64,000 bases of DNA from Pelagibius sp. CAU 1746. Its GTDB lineage: Bacteria; Pseudomonadota; Alphaproteobacteria; Kiloniellales; Kiloniellaceae. Below are positions 36,411 to 43,606 of the stretch, piece after piece. Both the position numbers and the translations under genes were made by a program. How positions within the stretch are numbered: position 1 is the stretch's first letter; each line of letters starts with the position of its first letter. The notes beneath the pieces were generated by a model, which ran no database searches, was not told the origin of the DNA, and was given only the letters and a program-made list of their open reading frames with translations. The DNA is taken from positions 2,418,001 to 2,482,000 of the forward strand of contig NZ_JBDOQT010000001.1 in assembly GCF_039839785.1 (NCBI RefSeq). The letters are read 5' to 3'.

Positions 36411-36597
36411 CCGCCCGGCCCCCTTCAGACGTTCAGTGGTATTTTTGGGGCATCCTACCGTAGAAATACAACCAATGATAGGTGTTTGGTGTGGCGTTGC
36501 GGGGCCGACGGGGGCAGGCGGAGGGAAGCCCGGCGCGCGGAGGGCTGGGCATAGGCTCGGGACCCACTGCAGACTGGAGCGCGAAGGCGGTGCGTGC

Positions 36598-36960
36598 TTA
36601 CGCCCGTTCGACGCTCACTTTGCCGGGATAGAAGGCGACGTAGTTCTTCACCGCACCGACCAGGGGCAGGGGGTCTCGGTAGGTCCAGGCGGCGTTCTCC
36701 AGTCTCTGGCCATCGCCCTTTACGGTGTAGTAGCTGGCATCCCCCTTGATGGGGCAATGGGTCCGGTGGTCCGTGGCCTCCAGCGCATCCGCATCGATGT
36801 CGTCGAGGGGGAAGTAAACCACGGGCGGGTAGGCTTTCTCGCCGTTCACTTCTTCCAGAATCATGGCGCGGTCGGAGGAGGCAATGGTGGCCGCGCCGAG
36901 TTTCGCGACTAAGGTCTCCCCGGCCATGGATACGGTGGCGCTGTGCGGCTTCTGCGTCAT
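36598..36960 (-). CDS. DUF427 family protein
   Basis: The 120-residue protein has the DUF427 core: YFPLDDIDADALEATDHRTHCPIKGDASYY, written here as YFPLDDIDADALE and THCPIKGDASYYTV, and the later WTYRDPLPLVGAVKNYVAFYP. The family is widespread and uncharacterised. The ATG at 36960 is preferred over a TTG at 36966 because AGGAG lies 7 bases before it. Confidence 0.9.
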   Translation of the reverse strand: MTQKPHSATVSMAGETLVAKLGAATIASSDRAMILEEVNGEKAYPPVVYFPLDDIDADALEATDHRTHCPIKGDASYYTVKGDGQRLENAAWTYRDPLPLVGAVKNYVAFYPGKVSVERA

Positions 36961-37143
36961 CGGCAAGCTCCTGAGAAAGTATAAGACGACCCTTCCAACC
37001 TAGGATGGGATGCTCCCGGCGCAACCCTTGTGGTGTGGAAAGCGCCTCGCATGGCCTTCGAAACGCTGGTGAAAAAATTACTAGAATTTTCACGACAGGA
37101 GTGCGACCCTCCGGTAAGGCGAAAGGCGTGAGAGGAGGGCCGC

Positions 37144-37740
37144 ATGGCGCTGCGGCGGAAATCGGCCGGAGAAAGCGAGGCGTTGCTGCCCGGCGGGAAG
37201 CTCGGCCGCGACCTGCGGGCGCTGCGCAAGACGCGCGGCCTGACGCTCACCGAACTGGCCGTGAAGGTCGGGCGTTCGGTCGGCTTCCTCAGCCAGGTCG
37301 AGCGCGGCCTTTCAGAACTCGGGATCGATGATCTGCGGGCGCTTGCGGCGGCGCTGGAGGCGCCCATGTCCTGGTTCCTTGTCCGGGAAGATGCGCCGGA
37401 GGAGGAGCGCGGCCACGTGGTGCGCGCCGCCGGGCGCCGCCGCATCGGCTCGGCCGAGACCGGCCTGACCGAAGAATTGCTGTCGCCGGACCTGGGCGGC
37501 GGCTTCGAGGTGCTGCGCAGCGTCTTCGCGCCCGGCGCCGAGCGCAGGCAGGTCATCACCCGCGATACCGAGGAGACCGGCTACCTGGTTGCCGGCGAGC
37601 TGGAGCTGTGGATCGGCGGGCGGCATTTCCACCTGAAGGCCGGCGATTCCTTCCGCACGGAACGCGAGCCGACGCGCTGGCGCAATCCCGGCAAGGCCCC
37701 TTGCGAGGTGATCTGGGTCATCTCGCCGCCGGTTTATTGA
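37144..37740 (+). CDS. XRE-cupin transcriptional regulator
   Basis: The 198-residue protein combines an N-terminal XRE helix-turn-helix (about 18-72, LRALRKTRGLTLTELAVKVG then SVGFLSQVERGLSEL) with a C-terminal cupin domain (about 115-195, ETGYLVAGELELWIGGRHF). PuuR-like regulators of this type often respond to polyamines or amino acids. It is 201 bases upstream of the FAD/GcvT flavoprotein gene on the same strand, a plausible target. GAGGAGGG precedes the ATG. Confidence 0.92.
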   Translation: MALRRKSAGESEALLPGGKLGRDLRALRKTRGLTLTELAVKVGRSVGFLSQVERGLSELGIDDLRALAAALEAPMSWFLVREDAPEEERGHVVRAAGRRRIGSAETGLTEELLSPDLGGGFEVLRSVFAPGAERRQVITRDTEETGYLVAGELELWIGGRHFHLKAGDSFRTEREPTRWRNPGKAPCEVIWVISPPVY

Positions 37741-37861
37741 TGCGGGGCGATAGACTATGGAGCCCTGCATTCAGGCCGACATCCCGGCCAAGCGAGCGGC
37801 AGTGAGCGCGAGCGGGGATAAGAGCCACCTGCCCGAGCGCTCGCCCCAATTGAGCCTTGGG

Positions 37862-37884
37862 ACCCTCGGGTCAAGCCCGAGGGT
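37862..37884. repeat. Short REP-like palindrome
   Basis: ACCCTCGGG-TCAAG-CCCGAGGGT is a perfect 9-base inverted repeat with a 5-base loop in the gap between the XRE-cupin gene and the flavoprotein gene. Its loop and flanks (gggACC..., GGTGACGA) resemble the hairpins of the REP-like element at 25.8 kb, suggesting a related dispersed family. Confidence 0.6.
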
Positions 37885-37941
37885 GACGAAAGAAGTTTGT
37901 GGTGCAAGCGGTGCGACTTCTGATCCGAGAAAGACAAATCC

Positions 37942-40437
37942 ATGAGTGAACTCCCGACCCAGGCACGCGCGGTGATCATCGGCGGCGGCGTCATCGGCTG
38001 CTCCGTCGCCTACCACCTGGCCAAGCTCGGCTGGTCCGACGTGGTGCTGCTGGAGCGCAAGCAGCTCACCTGCGGCACCACCTGGCACGCGGCGGGCCTC
38101 ATCGGCCAGCTCCGCGCGACCTCCAACATGACCCAGCTCGCCAAGTATTCGGCCGAGCTCTATGCGACGCTGGAGGCGGAGACCGGCGTCGCCACCGGCT
38201 TCAGGCAGAACGGTTCGCTCTCCGTCGCGTTGACGGCCGAGCGCCTGGAGGAACTGAAGCGCGGCGCCTCCATGGCCAAGACCTTCGGCCTGGAGGTGGA
38301 GGTCCTGACGCCGGAGGAGGTACAGGCGAAGTACCCGCTGCTGAACCTGGAGGGCGCTACCGGCGGCGTCTTCCTGCCCAAGGACGGCCAGGCCGACCCG
38401 GCCAACATCGCCCATGCCCTGGCCAAGGGCGCGCGCCAGAAGGGCGTGCGGATCTTCGAGCAGACCAAGGTCACCGCGATTACGCAGGACAAGGGCCGCG
38501 TCACCGGCGTCGAGACCGACAAGGGCACAATCGCCGCCGACTATGTCGTGAACTGCGCCGGCATGTGGGGGCGGGAGGTGGGCCTCATGGCCGGCGTCGC
38601 CGTGCCGCTGCAGGCCTGCGAGCACTTCTACATCGTTACCGAGGACATTCCGGAGCTGCCACGCAACCTGCCCGTCCTGCGCGTGCCCGACGAGTGCGCC
38701 TACTACAAGGAGGACGCGGGCAAGATCCTGCTGGGCGCTTTCGAGCCCAAGGCCAAGCCCTGGGGCCTGGACGGCATCCCCGAGGACTTCTGCTTCGACC
38801 AGTTGCCGGAGGACTTCGACCACTTCGCGCCGATCCTGGAGGCCGCGGTCGCGCGCCTGCCGATCCTGGAGACCGCGGGCATCCACACCTTCTTCAACGG
38901 GCCCGAGAGCTTCACGCCGGACGACCGCTATATCCTGGGCGAGGCGCCGGAGCTGAAGAACTTCTACGTCGCCGCCGGCTTCAACTCGGTGGGCATCCAG
39001 TCGGCCGGCGGCGCCGGCAAGGCGCTGGCCGAGTGGATGGAGGGCGGGTCGCCGCCCTTCGACCTCTGGGACGTGGACATCCGCCGCCTGCAGCCGTTCC
39101 AGAACAACAAGAGCTACCTGGCCGCGCGCGCCGAGGAATCCCTCGGCCTGCTCTACGCCGACCACTTCCCCTACCGCCAGTTCGCGACGGCGCGCGGCAT
39201 CCGCACTTCGCCGCTGCACGAGCGCTTGGCCGCGCACGGCGCCTGCTTCGGCGAGACCGCGGGCTGGGAGCGCGCCAACTGGTTCCTGCCGCCCGAGGCG
39301 CGGGCCCCCGGAGAGAAGGGTGGCGAGAAGGCCGAGTACCGCTATTCCTGGGGCCGTCAGAACTGGTTCGACCATGCCGCCGCCGAGCACCGGGCGGTGC
39401 GCGAGGGCGTCGGCCTCTTCGACATGACCTCCTTCGCCAAGATCCGCGTCGCGGGGCGCGACGCCGAGGCCGTGCTGCAGAAGATCTGCGCCAACGACAT
39501 CGCCGTGGAACCGGGGCGCATCGTCTATACCCAGTGGCTGAACGCGCGCGGCGGCATCGAGGCCGACCTCACCGTGACGCGCCTCGGCGAGACCGAGTTC
39601 CTCGTCGTCACCGGCGCCGCTGTGGGCCGCCGCGACCTGGCCTGGCTGCAGCGCCACATCCCCGAAGACGCCCACTGCGTGGCCACGGAGGTGACGGCGG
39701 GCGAAGCGGTGCTCTGCGTCATGGGGCCCAAGGCGCGCGATCTCTTGCAGCCTTTGACGCCGTCACGCCTCGATAACGAGTCCTTTCCTTTCGGCACGGC
39801 GCAGGTCATCGAGATCGGCCTGGCCCAGGCCCGCGCCCACCGAGTCTCCTACGTCGGCGAGCTGGGCTGGGAGCTCTACGTGCCCGCCGACACGGCGCGC
39901 CACGTTTTTGACGTGCTCATGGAGGCAGGTCAGGAGATCGGACCCCAGGGAAGCCCGCGTCTGTGCGGGATGCACGTGCTGGACTCCTGCCGCATCGAAA
40001 AGGCCTTCCGCCACTTCGGCCACGACATCTCCGACGAGGACCACGTGCTGGAAGCCGGCCTCGGCTTCGCGGTGAAGGCGGAGAAGCCGGCCGGCAGGTA
40101 CGGCGACTTCCTCGGCCGCGATGCCGTGCTGCGGAAGCAGGAGGAAGGCCTGACCCGCCGCCTGGTCCAGTTCCGGCTCCAGGACCCCGAGCCGCTGCTC
40201 TACCACAACGAGCCCATCTGGCGCGACGGTCGCATCGCCGGGCACCTGACCAGCGGCGCCTACGGCCACCATCTGGGCGCCGCCATCGGCCTGGGCTACG
40301 TCAAGTGCGAGGCGGGCGAGAGCGCGGCGGAACTGCTGGCCTCAGCCTACGAGATCGAGGTGGCGGGGGAGAGGTTTGAAGCGGAAGCCAGCCTCAAGCC
40401 GATGTATGACCCGAAGGGGGAGAGGGTGCGGGGGTAG
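37942..40437 (+). CDS. Dimethylglycine/sarcosine dehydrogenase-type flavoprotein
   Basis: The 831-residue protein has an N-terminal FAD-binding DAO domain (residues 9-30, AVIIGGGVIGCSVAYHLAK), a GTTWHAAGL segment where H49 corresponds to the histidine that binds FAD covalently in dimethylglycine dehydrogenase, a middle FAO domain (about 370-430), and C-terminal GcvT/aminomethyltransferase and barrel domains (about 430-825) that use tetrahydrofolate to trap formaldehyde. It should demethylate an N-methylated amino acid such as dimethylglycine or sarcosine. The upstream XRE-cupin gene is a candidate regulator. Confidence 0.9.
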   Translation: MSELPTQARAVIIGGGVIGCSVAYHLAKLGWSDVVLLERKQLTCGTTWHAAGLIGQLRATSNMTQLAKYSAELYATLEAETGVATGFRQNGSLSVALTAERLEELKRGASMAKTFGLEVEVLTPEEVQAKYPLLNLEGATGGVFLPKDGQADPANIAHALAKGARQKGVRIFEQTKVTAITQDKGRVTGVETDKGTIAADYVVNCAGMWGREVGLMAGVAVPLQACEHFYIVTEDIPELPRNLPVLRVPDECAYYKEDAGKILLGAFEPKAKPWGLDGIPEDFCFDQLPEDFDHFAPILEAAVARLPILETAGIHTFFNGPESFTPDDRYILGEAPELKNFYVAAGFNSVGIQSAGGAGKALAEWMEGGSPPFDLWDVDIRRLQPFQNNKSYLAARAEESLGLLYADHFPYRQFATARGIRTSPLHERLAAHGACFGETAGWERANWFLPPEARAPGEKGGEKAEYRYSWGRQNWFDHAAAEHRAVREGVGLFDMTSFAKIRVAGRDAEAVLQKICANDIAVEPGRIVYTQWLNARGGIEADLTVTRLGETEFLVVTGAAVGRRDLAWLQRHIPEDAHCVATEVTAGEAVLCVMGPKARDLLQPLTPSRLDNESFPFGTAQVIEIGLAQARAHRVSYVGELGWELYVPADTARHVFDVLMEAGQEIGPQGSPRLCGMHVLDSCRIEKAFRHFGHDISDEDHVLEAGLGFAVKAEKPAGRYGDFLGRDAVLRKQEEGLTRRLVQFRLQDPEPLLYHNEPIWRDGRIAGHLTSGAYGHHLGAAIGLGYVKCEAGESAAELLASAYEIEVAGERFEAEASLKPMYDPKGERVRG

Positions 40438-40540
40438 GGGGAAATAGGCGCAACTACCCATCTAAACGCCTTGATTATTACATGTCTAAATTACTACGAT
40501 CTTCTACTAATAAGAGAAGTGGTGATTTGGAGGCATATAG

Positions 40541-41383
40541 ATGTACGTCCAGATTTTTAAGCTTTTCACAGAGCGGCCGATCCGGTCTGCGGTCATCATT
40601 CCCGATTTCGATCCGGAGTTATCAGACAGCGACGATGTCTTTCCCGAGGACGTTGAGTATCGGATTGATCCGGTGGCCGTGCTCATCGCCGACCAGCCAG
40701 CAGGGTTGGCCACCGATCTTGATGATGAAGCGATTGGTGGTCTGACTTTTGCGATGGAATACCGAGATTCGAAGAATGCCGTTTCCCGGCGACGTGTCAC
40801 GATCAACGGATTTCGTGAGTCGAATGACGGCAACTACCTGATGCGAGCTTTCTGCCACGAACGCAAAGCGGTAAGGAGTTTTAGAACTGATCGAATTGTT
40901 TCCGTCATCGATTGGGACGGCGTGATATGGGAGCCCGTCGACTCTTTTGGTGATTTGGGTATCGATCTCCCACTGCCGGTGTCCGGTATGGCTATTTCTA
41001 GGAGCACGGAGGCGAAGGCGGGGGAGGTGCAGCGCGAGGTTTGCGCGGACGAACTATGCATACTGGCTGCGCTGAGCCAGAGCGATGGTCAGCTAGATGA
41101 CCTTGAAGTGGAACAGATTCTGGATTTTTCTGCGGATGTCTGTGATCGAAAAGGGATTGGATTTCAGGAGTCCGACCGTAGTGCGCTAGATCGCTACATT
41201 CGAAGACTACGGCCAGATATCCATGCGATTGCTGAAAGCCTCTTGCGGCTGAAAGTTCGAAATGATCCGGAATCGGATAAGCGTCTGGTTCGTGCCATGA
41301 TCGCAGTTATGGATGCCGATGAACGCCAGTCACCAGAAGAGCTCGCATTTATTTCAGAGGTACTCAACGAGTTGAGTGTGTGA
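40541..41383 (+). CDS. WYL-like / TerB-like two-part protein
   Basis: The 280-residue protein has a beta-rich segment like a WYL domain (about 68-128, with FAMEYRDSKNAVSRRRVTIN and VRSFRTDRIVSVIDWDG) and an all-helical C-terminal region (about 165-280) with acidic loops DGQLDDLEVE and MDADERQSPEE that resemble TerB folds. WYL domains sense ligands, often in defence regulation; TerB proteins occur in tellurite and phage-related stress systems. GGAGG lies 7 bases before the ATG. Base composition is visibly lower in GC than the neighbours, suggesting horizontal acquisition. The domain names are inferred by eye. Confidence 0.65.
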   Translation: MYVQIFKLFTERPIRSAVIIPDFDPELSDSDDVFPEDVEYRIDPVAVLIADQPAGLATDLDDEAIGGLTFAMEYRDSKNAVSRRRVTINGFRESNDGNYLMRAFCHERKAVRSFRTDRIVSVIDWDGVIWEPVDSFGDLGIDLPLPVSGMAISRSTEAKAGEVQREVCADELCILAALSQSDGQLDDLEVEQILDFSADVCDRKGIGFQESDRSALDRYIRRLRPDIHAIAESLLRLKVRNDPESDKRLVRAMIAVMDADERQSPEELAFISEVLNELSV

Positions 41384-41486
41384 GTCCGTTGGCACTGTTG
41401 GTAGGGACAACTACGTGCATCACCTGACGACGCCATTCGGCGAGCCGACGGCCTTGTCGGCCGGATAGGCGACGTATCTTAGTGGC

Positions 41487-42005
41487 TCACGAAAACGACA
41501 TGTAGTAGAGGATCATGCAGGTCTGGCCCGTGCCGTCGACGAGGGGGAGGGCCAGGGTCGCGTAGTGCCTGAACTTCTTCGATGTCCAGGCCACGGGCGC
41601 CTGGGGCACGAAATAGGGGCGGCCGTTCTCGGCGGCCCAGCGGGCCCGCAGGGTGATGGTCTCGACGTTCTCCAACTCATCGAGATAGACGCCGGTCGTG
41701 TCGCGGCCGGTTTCCTCCACGATGCGCGTCCCCACCAGGCGCACGCGGAAGCGCCAGGGATCGCGCTCGACGTCGAAGATCGTGATGTTGCCGAGGGTGC
41801 GCGGAACTTCGACGGGGTCGAAGTCTTCCCGCCGTGGCGGCACGGGGTGCCTCTCCGCCGACGACCACCAGGACCACAGCCGCCGCGCACAATCGTCGGG
41901 GAGATCGGACGCCTCTATACGGGTGACCATTCCGGGGGGCGTGTCCGGGGCAGGTGCAGTGACCTTCCGCGGCGCATCGAGATTTTCCAGGTGAGCTGGA
42001 TTCAT
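41487..42005 (-). CDS. PAS_5-type protein
   Basis: The 172-residue protein fits the alphaproteobacterial PAS_5 family: a conserved entry (RRLWSWWSSAERHPVPPRREDFDPVEVPRTLGN, seen here as RLWSWWSS and PPRREDFDP), then FDVERDPWRFRVRLVGT and a C-terminal FRHYATLALPLVDG. The signal sensed is unknown. It is transcribed alone, convergent with the WYL/TerB gene. Confidence 0.83.
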   Translation of the reverse strand: MNPAHLENLDAPRKVTAPAPDTPPGMVTRIEASDLPDDCARRLWSWWSSAERHPVPPRREDFDPVEVPRTLGNITIFDVERDPWRFRVRLVGTRIVEETGRDTTGVYLDELENVETITLRARWAAENGRPYFVPQAPVAWTSKKFRHYATLALPLVDGTGQTCMILYYMSFS

Positions 42006-42235
42006 ACTTCAGATCATGCGAATTCGCCGCCCTCCGGTCAAGCTGGCCGGCTTGTTCGAGCGGCCTGCAAGGCGCCGAAGGGGCAACAGCCGGAGGAACT
42101 CCGGAAAGGCGCCGCCTCCGCTTGCTGAAGGCACACGCCGCCGTGGCGCAGGGGGCGGCCTTCGGCTAACCTTCGAAGCGCGCGGGTGGCCGGACCGTCT
42201 GCGGACCGGGCGGCGACAAAGCGGGGAGGGGGGCC

Positions 42236-42742
42236 ATGAAGTTCCTGCACTGGCTGACTGACGAACTGAAGCTGCTGGCCGGCGTGACGGTCTACTTCGC
42301 CGCCTGCTTCACCTTGATCATGGTGCTGAAGCAACTGCTGCTGGCGCAGTACGGCATCCGCTTCAGCGGCCTCGCCACGGCCATGCTGGTCGCCTTGGTG
42401 ACGGCCAAGGTCGTCATCGTGCTGCAGAAGGTGCCGATCGGACAGTGGCTCCAGCACCGGCCCCCCATCGTCGATGTGCTGGTGCGCACGGCCTTCTATA
42501 CCGTGGCGACCATGGCCGCCCTGCTGCTGGAGAAGGCTTTCGAGGCGCGGGACGAATACGGCGGCTTCGGCGCTGCGGTGGCCGGCGTCTTCCAGCACCG
42601 CGACGTGCACCAGGTCTGGGCGACGATCATTTGGACCGGCGTCGCCTTCATGGCCTACAACGCCTTCGGCGTACTGCGCCGGGAGCTGGGCGGCCGCCAG
42701 CTCTGGCGGATCTTCTTCGGGGCTCCCTCGGCGCGGGGGTAG
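42236..42742 (+). CDS. Four-helix membrane protein of unknown function
   Basis: The 168-residue protein has four predicted membrane segments (about 13-32, 42-62, 80-98 and 122-140) and a conserved-looking intracellular loop (LQKVPIGQWLQHRPPIV). I do not recognise the family. GGAGGGGGGCC precedes the ATG. The exported-protein gene at 42874 follows. Confidence 0.68.
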   Translation: MKFLHWLTDELKLLAGVTVYFAACFTLIMVLKQLLLAQYGIRFSGLATAMLVALVTAKVVIVLQKVPIGQWLQHRPPIVDVLVRTAFYTVATMAALLLEKAFEARDEYGGFGAAVAGVFQHRDVHQVWATIIWTGVAFMAYNAFGVLRRELGGRQLWRIFFGAPSARG

Positions 42743-42873
42743 AAGGGACGGGGCGGCCGGGAAGCCCTTTCGGCGTCGCCCCTGGTGCCGGGCGCCGGGG
42801 AGAAAAGGTTCAGGCTCTTCCCGTTCGGGGTGTAGGCTGGGTGGCGCTTGCAGCCAAGCCTCGGGAGGATCGA

Positions 42874-43461
42874 ATGAGACCTCTGACCACAATCATACTT
42901 TCCTTGATTCTTTCGGTCGCCGCCGGAGCGGGAACGGCCTTTGTCGTCGGCGACCTCCGCGGCGCCCCCGACGCGGCCGAGATCGCCAATTCCAGCGAAC
43001 TCAAGGACGGCGATCTGTCGCTTGTCAGAATGGGGGCGGAAAGCCGCGCAATTCTGACGAAGCGCTTCGGCGATACGACGCTCGTCTGCGCCGAGCCGGC
43101 GCCGGACGTCGGGCTGGCCGCCCAACGCACGGCCCAGTTCATGGCGCGCGGCGGCGGCAAGAACTCCGCCGCCGGAGAGGCGGATGCCGAACTGGAGCTG
43201 AACTCCAACCAGATCGACAACATGCAACGCCTGCTTCGGCGCACCCAGGGACTGCAGAACCTGCGCGACATCCTGTTCCGCGCCTGCGAAGCCTATATCA
43301 ATGGCGCGATCTATCGTGAAACCTATGCGTCAATCTACACGCAGGCCGTGGAGACGACGTCCGTGATCATGGGCATCGAGCTGATCGCCGGCAGCAGTCT
43401 CCCGCCGGAGCAGACGGAAGTGCTGGTCCGGGCCTTGATCGACCGCGGGTCTCTGGACTAG
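42874..43461 (+). CDS. Exported or membrane-anchored protein of unknown function
   Basis: The 195-residue protein has an N-terminal hydrophobic signal or anchor (MRPLTTIILSLILSVAAGAG) and a helical mature part with LVCAEPAPDV and FRACEAYINGAIYRETY. Proteins of this pattern occur in alphaproteobacteria, but I cannot assign a family. GGGAGGATCGA before the ATG supports the start. It lies between the four-helix membrane protein and the large coiled-coil gene. Confidence 0.68.
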   Translation: MRPLTTIILSLILSVAAGAGTAFVVGDLRGAPDAAEIANSSELKDGDLSLVRMGAESRAILTKRFGDTTLVCAEPAPDVGLAAQRTAQFMARGGGKNSAAGEADAELELNSNQIDNMQRLLRRTQGLQNLRDILFRACEAYINGAIYRETYASIYTQAVETTSVIMGIELIAGSSLPPEQTEVLVRALIDRGSLD

Positions 43462-43606
43462 GCCACGGCTTCGCCGGCCGCCTGGCCGGCCGGTTCCGGT
43501 ATCCCGCCCTGACGTGGCGCCGGCGTGCGGCGCCCGGTGATGGGCGCCCGATGTCCGCGGCATTCGAGTCAAATCCAATTCGATAGTTCCGCATGGTCAC
43601 ATCATC

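Noticed and set aside
37771-39675. 634-codon antisense frame over the flavoprotein gene
   Set aside because: It is the mirror of a gene with clear FAD and GcvT domains.
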